Shown one piece after another: positions 12,827 through 19,161 of a stretch of 22,797 bases of DNA. Every line of letters begins with the position of its first letter. Within the stretch, counting starts at the first letter, position 1. This DNA is from a virus. The stretch covers positions 1 through 22,797 of the IMG/VR virus record IMGVR_UViG_3300028173_000065. One strand, 5' to 3'. Below the pieces are notes generated by a model. That model worked only from the letters and a program-made list of their open reading frames with translations. It had not been told where the DNA came from and did not search any database. The translations under genes and the position numbers were made by a program.

Positions 12827-13585
12827 ATGGCAGAAAATAAAAAAGGTTTTGTTCTGTATGCTGATTTAATCCATACAGTAAAAAAATTACCAGACAAAAA
12901 AGCCGGTCAATTATTAAAAATCATTTTAAGTTATGTTAATGATGAAAATCCAAAAGTTGATGATCTTATAATTAATATTGCATTTGAACCGATAAAACAA
13001 CAATTAAAAAGAGATTTACAAAAATGGGAAACCATAAGAGTTAAAAGATCGGAAGCAGGAAAAATAAGTGCAGAAAAAAGAAAGCAACAAAAAGCAACAA
13101 ATTCAACAAATGTTGAAAGTGTTGAACAAAAAGCAACAAATTCAACAGTAAAAGATACAGTTAAAGTTACAGTTAAAGTTACAGATACAGTTAAAGAAAA
13201 AGTAATAAAAGATAATACTGGCAAACAAAAAAGTTTGCATTCAATTTTACAAAATGACTTTTTAAAATATTATAAATGGCTTAAAAAAGAGGATTTTTGC
13301 TGGTCTGCAAAAGAAGGTACAAATTTAAAAAGCTTAATAACAAAATTAAAATTTTCTATTAAAAATAACAACCATGAACCTACGGATGAAAACATACAGG
13401 CTACCTTTCAAAAAATATTAAAATCAATAAAAGATAAATGGATATTAGAAAAGTTATCTCCATCAATTATAAATTCACAATACAATGAAATCATTGGAAA
13501 AATCAAATCAAGTCCAGAAGCACTCAGGGAAAAACTGGTTAGAGAAATGGAAGAAGCCGCTATTGAGCATAACGAAAATAAGTGA
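12827..13585 (+). CDS. DUF6291-like replication-associated protein
   Basis: 252 residues. The N-terminus KKGFVLYADLIHTVKKLPDKKAGQLLKII, then VDDLIINIAFEPIKQQLKRD and KRSEAGKISAEKRKQQ, is the pattern of the DUF6291 family found before replication genes in Bacteroidota phages. A low-complexity Lys/Thr/Val linker (about residues 85-130) follows, then a helical C-terminal domain, a layout reminiscent of DnaD/lambda O type initiators. The linker DNA contains iteron-like repeats. It starts right behind the structured leader. Initiator function is an inference from organisation. Confidence 0.7.
   Translation: MAENKKGFVLYADLIHTVKKLPDKKAGQLLKIILSYVNDENPKVDDLIINIAFEPIKQQLKRDLQKWETIRVKRSEAGKISAEKRKQQKATNSTNVESVEQKATNSTVKDTVKVTVKVTDTVKEKVIKDNTGKQKSLHSILQNDFLKYYKWLKKEDFCWSAKEGTNLKSLITKLKFSIKNNNHEPTDENIQATFQKILKSIKDKWILEKLSPSIINSQYNEIIGKIKSSPEALREKLVREMEEAAIEHNENK
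13086..13196 (+). repeat. Iteron-like direct repeats and palindrome inside the replication gene
   Basis: A 23-bp segment at 13086-13108 is repeated exactly at 13125-13147 (39 bp apart). Overlapping the first copy, TTCAACA-aa-TGTTGAA (13102-13117) is a perfect palindrome. Downstream, ACAGTTAAAG occurs at 13157, 13169 and 13187. Lambda-type phages keep origin iterons inside the initiator gene O, so this may be the origin. Alternatively it merely reflects the repetitive protein linker. Confidence 0.45.
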
Positions 13586-13592
13586 TGTTTTT

Positions 13593-14123
13593 TTGGCGAA
13601 AACTCCATCTTTATCATTAATTAAAAAAGAACGTGGAGAGGATGTGATGTTACATTATTTAACATTATGGTTATTGGATAGAAATAATTTTGCCGGTGGA
13701 AAAATGACTGAATCAGAGTTGAAAATAACAGCACAAACAATATATGAAGACTTTTATTTTCTTACGATGGCAGATTTAAAATTGTTGGCAAAAAGATTGA
13801 GACAGCGTAAATTTATAAGAGTTTCAGGAAATGAAATTTATAATGAATTTGAAAAATATTTTAATGACCGGTGTTTAGAATCGCAGAAAGGAAGTCAAAA
13901 AGAATCGGATTTGAATAAAAACAATTTTGCACAGGTTTTAACTGATAATGAATTAAAACGACTTTATAAGGATGTAAAAGACGGCGAAGCCTTAACGTCG
14001 CCTGTAAAAAATGACAGGGGTATTAAAAAGGAAATTCAAAAAGATAAAGCAGCATGGAAAGAATATGTTAAAAGCGAAATGATAAGAAAAGAAAAAGAAC
14101 ATTCAGAAAAAATAAAAAAATAA
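13593..14123 (+). CDS. Replication-region protein, DUF6633-like (start uncertain)
   Basis: About 176 residues. The motif DFYFLTMADLKLLAKRLRQRKF, then NEIYNEFEKYFNDRC, resembles the central helix pair of DUF6633 phage proteins, and a charged C-terminal helix follows. The frame has no ATG at its natural start: TTG at 13593 is used here. An ATG that overlaps the preceding stop (TGATG, 13585) is followed by seven T and would be in frame only with one T more or two fewer. A start at 13485 would need a 100-bp overlap in another frame and is rejected. Likely works with the preceding gene in replication. Confidence 0.6.
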   Translation: MAKTPSLSLIKKERGEDVMLHYLTLWLLDRNNFAGGKMTESELKITAQTIYEDFYFLTMADLKLLAKRLRQRKFIRVSGNEIYNEFEKYFNDRCLESQKGSQKESDLNKNNFAQVLTDNELKRLYKDVKDGEALTSPVKNDRGIKKEIQKDKAAWKEYVKSEMIRKEKEHSEKIKK

Positions 14124-14127
14124 AGTT

Positions 14128-14487
14128 ATGGGAGTGGATTTAAGATTATTACCACAGTACAGCCAAAACGCTGACTTTGCACATGATATTTTAGAGTGTG
14201 ATAGAGATTATTATATGTTTGATATTATAAGCGAGGCTGAGAAACAAAATGGTAGGCAAGTACCAAGAAACGGAATAAACACTTTTACGGCAAGAGGAAA
14301 GAATGATGAAATGTGTTATGGAAAAACAATAGAAACTCCTTATGGTGGTGAAATGAATAGTGTGCAGGCACGTAAACTAAAGAAAGTTTTAGCTAATTAT
14401 AAAACGAATAGTTGGAGAAATAAGGCTGTTATTGCTTTTTTAAATGAAATACCTGATGAACTTGAAATATGGTTATATTGGCATTAG
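14128..14487 (+). CDS. Hypothetical phage protein
   Basis: 119 residues starting MGVDLRLLPQYSQNADFAHD, a widespread phage opening, with DILECDRDYYMF and a central GRQVPRNGINTF. No catalytic motif recognised. It is four bases after the previous gene and belongs to the replication block. Function unknown. Confidence 0.7.
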   Translation: MGVDLRLLPQYSQNADFAHDILECDRDYYMFDIISEAEKQNGRQVPRNGINTFTARGKNDEMCYGKTIETPYGGEMNSVQARKLKKVLANYKTNSWRNKAVIAFLNEIPDELEIWLYWH

Positions 14488-14576
14488 AACATAAAAGAAA
14501 ATAGCAGTATTAGATTATTTTAAAACCGCTAAGGAAATGGATATTAAATTAAGTGAAATAATTAAAGCATAAGAAA
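14488..14576. other. Short gap with a possible decayed ORF
   Basis: A frame without a start codon reads KKIAVLDYFKTAKEMDIKLS... to a stop at 14571-14573 and looks like the end of a small protein. Only an internal ATG (MDIKLSEIIKA) is available. It may be a remnant of a gene whose 5' end is lost, or use a rare start. No promoter or terminator is seen. Confidence 0.25.
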
Positions 14577-14936
14577 ATGAAAAAAGAAGACTATTTACAA
14601 ATTGCAGTTGCTGATTATTTAAGAATGCAATATCCGAAAGTATTATTTACGCACGTTGCAAATGAACGTCAAACCTCAAAAATGCGTGGTTATAAACTTA
14701 AAAGAATGGGCGTTCGTGCAGGTATGTCTGACACATTGATATTTAAGTCTAAATATTCTAACGGCTCAATAACTCCTGATTATGTTGGTTTAGCAATAGA
14801 ACTAAAAATCGAACCTAATAAACCGACAAAAGAGCAATTGGAAGTATTAAAACAATTATTTGATAATGGCTGGAAAACGGCTGTTTGTTATTCATTTGAT
14901 GAAGCGAAAGAAATTATTGATAATTATTTAAAGTAA
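14577..14936 (+). CDS. VRR-NUC domain nuclease
   Basis: 119 residues covering almost exactly one VRR-NUC domain, a PD-(D/E)XK-type fold. Seen: QIAVADYLRMQYP, FTHVANERQTS (the usual H-xPNE-like strand), GVRAGMSDTLIF (the G-x-PD strand with the catalytic Asp), GLAIELKIEPNKPTKEQLEV (ExK and Gln), and GWKTAVCYSFDEAKEIIDNY. Phage single-domain VRR-NUC proteins are thought to resolve branched DNA. Located downstream of the replication genes, as is common. Confidence 0.9.
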   Translation: MKKEDYLQIAVADYLRMQYPKVLFTHVANERQTSKMRGYKLKRMGVRAGMSDTLIFKSKYSNGSITPDYVGLAIELKIEPNKPTKEQLEVLKQLFDNGWKTAVCYSFDEAKEIIDNYLK

Positions 14937-14963
14937 TGAATGGGTAATTAAAAACTTAAAGAA

Positions 14964-15233
14964 ATGGAAATAACAAAAATCACTTACAAAAAATTGTTTT
15001 CGTTAGAAAATTATGAAAATGAACAAATAGGAATTGAGTTTGAAATCGAAAATGACACTCCTGAAATAGCTTTACAAAAGGCTAAAGAATGGGTTAATAA
15101 AAACAGCACATCTAAAAATATAAGAAATGCTTTAAATAAAGCAAATGATATTTTAGATGACTGGACAAATCATTCTATGGAAGAAATTCAAGAGGCAAAC
15201 AAATTAATCAAAGAAGATTATTTACCTTTTTAA
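14964..15233 (+). CDS. Hypothetical phage protein
   Basis: 89 residues: a beta-rich N-terminal part (ITYKKLFSLENYENEQIGIE) and a long helical C-terminal part (ALQKAKEWVNKNST). I recognise the opening YKKLFSLENYENE as typical of a recurrent phage/bacterial small protein family without known function. Acidic, cytosolic. Confidence 0.7.
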   Translation: MEITKITYKKLFSLENYENEQIGIEFEIENDTPEIALQKAKEWVNKNSTSKNIRNALNKANDILDDWTNHSMEEIQEANKLIKEDYLPF

Positions 15234-15244
15234 CAAAAAAAGCT

Positions 15245-15586
15245 ATGGAAATAAAATATAGGGCATGGGATTCGTATCAAAAAAAAATGTATGAATGGGA
15301 TGAGATATGTGAAATGGATAAAAAAGGTAGTTTAACACTATCAAATTTATTAAACAATAGAATTAAACACATTAAGCCAATGCAATTCATAGGATTAACT
15401 GATAAAAACGGAAAGGAAATTTATGAGGGTGATAAAATACGTGATTATGTAGGAATTGAATATATTATAAAATTTATAGGTGGAGCATTTACGCTATCAG
15501 ACGAAAATAATAATTGGGTAATACATAGCCCAGATAAATTAGAAGTAATTGGAAACATACATGAAAATAAAAGTAATTTAGAATAA
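15245..15586 (+). CDS. YopX-family phage protein
   Basis: 113 residues with YopX features: RAWDSYQKKMYEWDEI near the start, MQFIGLTDKNGKEIYEGDKI in the middle, and a closing KLEVIGNIHENK. YopX proteins are frequent in phages of Gram-positive and Bacteroidota hosts; function unknown, with an SH3-like beta fold. The final base overlaps the promoter-like motif at 15586. Confidence 0.88.
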   Translation: MEIKYRAWDSYQKKMYEWDEICEMDKKGSLTLSNLLNNRIKHIKPMQFIGLTDKNGKEIYEGDKIRDYVGIEYIIKFIGGAFTLSDENNNWVIHSPDKLEVIGNIHENKSNLE

Positions 15587-15615
15587 TTCTTAACAAAATT
15601 AGTATTAAATTTACA
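15586..15615 (+). promoter_or_regulatory. Phage promoter-like bipartite motif, copy 2
   Basis: ATTCTTAACAAAAT, 5 bp, TTAAATTTACA: the same blocks and spacing as 7844-7873; only the 5-bp spacer differs (TAGTA against AATAC). It ends 9 bases before the ATG at 15625. Two exact copies in front of two unrelated genes suggest a dedicated promoter or activator-bound element. Confidence 0.6.
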
Positions 15616-15624
15616 TAAAATAAT

Positions 15625-16032
15625 ATGATTTTCTACGGAATAAAAAAATACGGTCAAATAGTTGCTGCGGGTGATAGTGATTATGAAGTTATAAAACGTC
15701 TCAAGGAGGGCGAAACTTATAAATTCACTGTAAAAAAAGACCGAAACTATGAATTTCATAAAAAGGTTTTTGCACTTTTAAGAATTGGTTTTAAAAACCA
15801 AGATGAAATAATTTGTGAGGAAATATATCGTAAACTTATGATTATACGAACTGGACGCTTTACTGGAGCTGAATTTGAGGGCGTTCAAATACCAATAGCT
15901 GATTCAATGGATTACGAACGCATGGATCAGGCGGAAATAGAGAATCTTTATAATGATATATTAAATTTACTTATTAAAGATTTACACATAAGTAGTGAGG
16001 ACATTGAAACGGAATTAAGTAATTTTTATTAA
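15625..16032 (+). CDS. DUF1367-family phage protein
   Basis: 135 residues. The pattern YKFTVKKDRNYEFHKKVFAL, then FKNQDEI, LMIIRTGRF, and a later SMDYERMDQAEIENLYNDIL, matches DUF1367, a phage family found in lambdoid and Bacteroidota phages near Holliday junction and recombination genes. Its function is unknown; its position suggests nucleic-acid processing. Confidence 0.85.
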   Translation: MIFYGIKKYGQIVAAGDSDYEVIKRLKEGETYKFTVKKDRNYEFHKKVFALLRIGFKNQDEIICEEIYRKLMIIRTGRFTGAEFEGVQIPIADSMDYERMDQAEIENLYNDILNLLIKDLHISSEDIETELSNFY

Positions 16033-16047
16033 CTAAAATATATTAAA

Positions 16048-16377
16048 ATGATAACAATTAACGAATATGAAGAAGCTAAAAAGGTGATTAAAGATTATGA
16101 ATCACAACAAATTATTAATGAAGAAAAAATAAAAGAAGGTGATATTAATTTGTTTGATGTTTTAAGTACAAGGATAAAGAATTGTTTATTACAACATAAT
16201 AAAAACTGTAAATTATATCCAAGCTGGTATAGAGATGCTGGAGATGAAATTATATTTGCAAGCGACGCTGCAAAGTTTATTAAAAAAACGGGTGATAAAT
16301 ATGCGTTTTTAAAATTAAGAAACATGGGACATAAATCACATAGAGAATTAATGGTATGTATTAAACCATATTTATAA
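16048..16377 (+). CDS. RNA polymerase alpha-CTD-like protein
   Basis: 109 residues. FDVLSTRIKNCLLQH and the final YAFLKLRNMGHKSHRELMV match the two halves of the RNA polymerase alpha C-terminal domain (LS-xR-xxNCL and L-xxxxNxGxKSxxEI), a helix-hairpin-helix fold that binds UP-element DNA and activators. About 25 extra residues separate the halves. It may modulate host transcription at phage promoters. Assignment is by pattern, without a profile search. Confidence 0.6.
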   Translation: MITINEYEEAKKVIKDYESQQIINEEKIKEGDINLFDVLSTRIKNCLLQHNKNCKLYPSWYRDAGDEIIFASDAAKFIKKTGDKYAFLKLRNMGHKSHRELMVCIKPYL

Positions 16378-16378
16378 A

Positions 16379-16684
16379 ATGGAAGACAAAGAAAAAACCC
16401 ATAAAACAATAAAAGAGCTTTTTATATATGTGTGGCAAAACAGGGATCATGTAAGCGAGCTTTCGGGTAAACCGTTATTAAATAAAAACCAATTTAAATT
16501 TCATTTCCAATTTCTCCACGTCCTCTCAAAAAATACATATCCTAAATACGCTTTAAAATCAAAAAATATTTTATTAGCTTTGCCGGATGAACACGAAAAG
16601 CAAGACACTTATCCAAAATTTAAGGATATGCAATTAAAATTAATACAGGAGTACATGAAAGAATTTTATTCTAAAGAATATTGA
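16379..16684 (+). CDS. HNH-like (NinG/Rap-type) protein with degenerate zinc ligands
   Basis: 101 residues. ELSGKPLLNKNQFKFHFQFLHVLSKNTYPKYALKSKNILLALPDEH resembles the recombination endonuclease type HNH (C-xx-GKPL ... HxLSKGxYP ... NI+L-xxxH). The Cys that normally bind structural zinc are replaced (SELSGKP), but FLHVLSK and the N of KNI are kept. It starts one base after the previous gene. Either an active zinc-free variant or an inactive relative. Confidence 0.6.
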   Translation: MEDKEKTHKTIKELFIYVWQNRDHVSELSGKPLLNKNQFKFHFQFLHVLSKNTYPKYALKSKNILLALPDEHEKQDTYPKFKDMQLKLIQEYMKEFYSKEY

Positions 16685-16685
16685 G

Positions 16686-16856
16686 ATGAAAGTACAATTC
16701 ATAATCACAACCGAAAAAACAACCAAGTTTAAAAAACGAAGTCGTATTATAACTGAAAAAGAAATCAATACAAAAGATGATATTGAAGCATTTATATTTT
16801 CAGTACAAAGGGGAATTCCAAGTATCAAATCATTTATTAATCAAAACCTAAAATAA
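16686..16856 (+). CDS. Small basic hypothetical protein
   Basis: 56 residues (MKVQFIITTEKTTKFKKRSR...), basic, with a helical C-terminus (DDIEAFIFSVQRGIP). One base after the previous stop, and its stop overlaps the next ATG (TAATG). Function unknown. Confidence 0.55.
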   Translation: MKVQFIITTEKTTKFKKRSRIITEKEINTKDDIEAFIFSVQRGIPSIKSFINQNLK

Positions 16857-16990
16857 TGGATAAATTAGATTATAAAGACAGGGAAATGTTTGGTGTAGAT
16901 AAAAGAACAGAAAAATTAATATATACAATATCCTTTTTTGCAGGCATAGGAATTGCTGTTTTTTTATTTTTAATATGGTTAATATTGTAA
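16856..16990 (+). CDS. Small single-pass membrane protein
   Basis: 44 residues with a charged N-terminal half and one C-terminal transmembrane helix (about residues 22-44, LIYTISFFAGIGIAVFLFLI). Starts in a TAATG overlap. Located among replication accessory genes, not in the lysis block. Might be a superinfection or membrane-anchoring factor; unproven. Confidence 0.6.
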   Translation: MDKLDYKDREMFGVDKRTEKLIYTISFFAGIGIAVFLFLIWLIL

Positions 16991-17004
16991 CGAAATTGAG
17001 ATAA

Positions 17005-17172
17005 ATGACTGAAAAAGAAAAGAAAAAAATTATTGATGATTTTACAATAATGACAGCTAAGGCAACTTTAGAATTGTTTTATAAGCTTGGATTAAAAACA
17101 CATATAGAAGCAATGATTATTAATGATGAGAATGGAGATGAATTTATATTCTCATTTAAAAAATTAAAATAA
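17005..17172 (+). CDS. Small hypothetical protein
   Basis: 55 residues (MTEKEKKKIIDDFTIMTAKA...), a Lys-rich helix followed by THIEAMIINDENGDEFIFSF, a beta hairpin. No family recognised. Located 14 bases after the membrane protein gene. Confidence 0.55.
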   Translation: MTEKEKKKIIDDFTIMTAKATLELFYKLGLKTHIEAMIINDENGDEFIFSFKKLK

Positions 17173-17289
17173 TTGAGTTGTAAATATTTAGAAAACGGCA
17201 TTTGTAAGCATAAAGTCATACAATCTTTAAAAGGATTTGGCGAAAAAATGAATTGTTTGATTTGTCCTTTTTTTAGAAAACCTGAATAA
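17173..17289 (+). CDS. 38-residue zinc-ribbon-like mini-protein with TTG start
   Basis: From TTG one base after the previous stop: (M)SCKYLENGICKHKVIQSLKG... ending CLICPFFRKPE. Four Cys (3, 11, 28, 31) plus His13 fit a single zinc site. No ATG is in frame except late at residue 26. The tight spacing and clean Cys pattern argue for a real gene. Function unknown, perhaps nucleic-acid or protein binding. Confidence 0.5.
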   Translation: MSCKYLENGICKHKVIQSLKGFGEKMNCLICPFFRKPE

Positions 17290-17299
17290 AATAAAAATT

Positions 17300-17626
17300 A
17301 TGGGATATAAAATAATGAACAGAGAACTTACGGGATGTTCTTTAAGTGGTTTTGATTGTCCGCAAGTTTATGAAAGAAATAAAAAATACCATATTTCTAA
17401 AAAATACAATTCTTACGGAGATGTACTTGTTAAAACTCAAAAGATATTATCGGGTTTTCAATTAAAATTAAGTATTTTTTACAGAAACCATTGGTATTGG
17501 AAACCCGTCTATCATTTAAAATATAGAATATATTACTTTCATTGGTTATTTTTTATGTTTTGGATTGACAGAGAATATACAGAATCAAAGCCTGAAATTA
17601 TTAAAGATCATTTAAAAGTAAAATAA
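17300..17626 (+). CDS. Hypothetical aromatic-rich protein, possible membrane association
   Basis: 108 residues. After a soluble N-terminal part (GYKIMNRELTGCSLSGFDCP) the C-terminal half is extremely aromatic (YRNHWYWKPVYHLKYRIYYF followed by HWLFFMFWIDREY). The FHWLFFMFWI stretch could dip into a membrane. Function unknown. It ends just before the promoter of the methyltransferase unit. Confidence 0.6.
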   Translation: MGYKIMNRELTGCSLSGFDCPQVYERNKKYHISKKYNSYGDVLVKTQKILSGFQLKLSIFYRNHWYWKPVYHLKYRIYYFHWLFFMFWIDREYTESKPEIIKDHLKVK

Positions 17627-17630
17627 ATCA

Positions 17631-17659
17631 TTGTTAATTCAAAATAATAACTATCTTTG
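17631..17659 (+). promoter_or_regulatory. Bacteroidota-type promoter for the methyltransferase unit
   Basis: TTG at 17631-17633, 18-bp spacer, TATCTTTG at 17652-17659. The transcript would start only a few bases before the leader ATG at 17667. Confidence 0.7.
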
Positions 17660-17666
17660 TAAAAAT

Positions 17667-17768
17667 ATGAGGTTCTCAAAAAATATTAACAGCACAAACA
17701 AGCGGAGGTTATCCGAATTGAACCTCAGCCCCTCTGCTTTGTTTTGTGCTAATCAAAAATGAGGTTTA
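17667..17768 (+). promoter_or_regulatory. Structured leader with crossing hairpins, same topology as 12715-12826
   Basis: A TGAGGTTC (17668-17675) pairs with A' GAACCTCA (17720-17727). B AGCACAAACAAGCGGAGG (17691-17708) pairs with B' (17731-17750) over 18 positions with two T bulges; A' lies in its loop. A'' TGAGGTT (17760-17766) again complements A' and ends 2 bases before the ATG at 17769. A small ORF (MRFSKNINSTNKRRLSEL..., 31 codons) begins at 17667 and stops at 17762 inside A''. The order A, B, A', B', A'', start is identical to the other leader, though the sequence is unrelated. Confidence 0.65.
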
Positions 17769-19160
17769 ATGGAACAATTGAAAATGTTTAAACAAAAAAT
17801 CGAATTAATAAAAGTTGATAGCGTTATTGGTTCAGGTTATGAAGAAGAAGTATCAAAATTGGCAATCGAAGACGGGGTGGCTTACAGGGCTGCAAGAAAA
17901 AATATGCAAATTCATTCAGCAATTATATTGAAAATAGATAATGAATTTTGTGGGTTTTTTACGTTTCAAGTAAATCATATAGCTAAAGAATTTTGTTTAT
18001 TGCAATCAGCTATGGATTTAAACAAAAAAGACAGGGATATTTATATCAAAATGGTTGAAAAAATAATCGAACAAAACACGTTCGGTTATCCAATGATAAT
18101 GACAGTTAGTACTAAGCATGACTTAGAATGCCCAAAAGTATTTGAAAAGGCAGGATTTAAAACATATTTAAATTTAAGTGGATTTGAATATATGGTTTAC
18201 GGTACATTTGAACAAATAAGAATGAAACGCTTAGCACATGCAACTATGACAAACGCATGGACTACAACAAGATCGGACTGGTTAAAAATGAAAAAGGAAT
18301 GGAACGCAAAAATAGAAGAAATGGGTGAGAAGCATAATATCCCTAATCCTAAATTTGCTTCACGTGATGGTTGCTGGCAAGGTTCAAACGGATATTCTAA
18401 TGTTGTACTTTCAAGTAATGTAGTAGAAAACGGAAAAGTCGTTCATAAAAAGGGAAAATCATTTAATGGCAATGCTTCAGTTTTAGACCCTGTAGCCTGT
18501 GAAGCAATTTTAAGATTTTTTATGCCGACTGACGGAAAAAGAGTTTACAACCCTTTTGGAGGCGGTGTTCAATTTGGTTTTATTGCGGGGAGTTATGGAT
18601 ATGATTACGTAGCAAGCGAAATAAGGCAAAACCAATGTGACGCCAATAATGAATTATGTAAAGATTTAAAAGGAAATGCTAAATGGATTAAAAGTAACAG
18701 CGCAACCTATGAACCTGATGGAATGTTTGATTTATGTTTTATGTGTCCACCTTATTATAAAGTAGAAAAATATATTGATTACGATAATGTTATTCCAGAA
18801 GGCGAATTAAATAATTTACCGACTTATGAAGAGTTTAGAGATTCTTTATTTTCTGGCTATAAAAATGCAATTAAACATTTAAACGATAATTGTTTTTTTG
18901 TTGTAATGACAGGTGATTCGAGAGATAAAAATGGTGCTTATTATGGTAGTGAGGCAGAGCATGAATTATTCTTTAAAGATCAAGGTTTTCATATTTATAA
19001 CAAAATTGTTTACCTTGAATGTGAATTTACAAGACTTGCACATGCAAAAAGAACACTTGATTATAGGAAATTTCCAAAAAGAGAACAAAAAATACTGGTA
19101 TTTTATAAAGGTGATATGAAAAAAATAAAAGAATTGTACCCACCTATTGGAAGGTTATAA
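17769..19160 (+). CDS. DNA methyltransferase fused to a GNAT-like N-terminal domain
   Basis: 463 residues. Residues ~1-135 look like an acetyltransferase-type (GNAT) domain: HSAIILKIDNEFCGFFTFQV, then KVFEKAGFKTYLNLSGFEY. From ~165 on it is a class I methyltransferase: VYNPFGGGVQFGFIAGS (about 258-274) is the SAM-binding motif I variant and FDLCFMCPPYYKVE (about 320-333) holds motif IV CPPY, close to the DPPY/SPPY of amino-methyltransferases. It may methylate or otherwise modify phage DNA against restriction. The following gene starts after one base, implying joint function. Catalysis by the GNAT part is unproven. Confidence 0.8.
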   Translation: MEQLKMFKQKIELIKVDSVIGSGYEEEVSKLAIEDGVAYRAARKNMQIHSAIILKIDNEFCGFFTFQVNHIAKEFCLLQSAMDLNKKDRDIYIKMVEKIIEQNTFGYPMIMTVSTKHDLECPKVFEKAGFKTYLNLSGFEYMVYGTFEQIRMKRLAHATMTNAWTTTRSDWLKMKKEWNAKIEEMGEKHNIPNPKFASRDGCWQGSNGYSNVVLSSNVVENGKVVHKKGKSFNGNASVLDPVACEAILRFFMPTDGKRVYNPFGGGVQFGFIAGSYGYDYVASEIRQNQCDANNELCKDLKGNAKWIKSNSATYEPDGMFDLCFMCPPYYKVEKYIDYDNVIPEGELNNLPTYEEFRDSLFSGYKNAIKHLNDNCFFVVMTGDSRDKNGAYYGSEAEHELFFKDQGFHIYNKIVYLECEFTRLAHAKRTLDYRKFPKREQKILVFYKGDMKKIKELYPPIGRL

Positions 19161-19161
19161 A

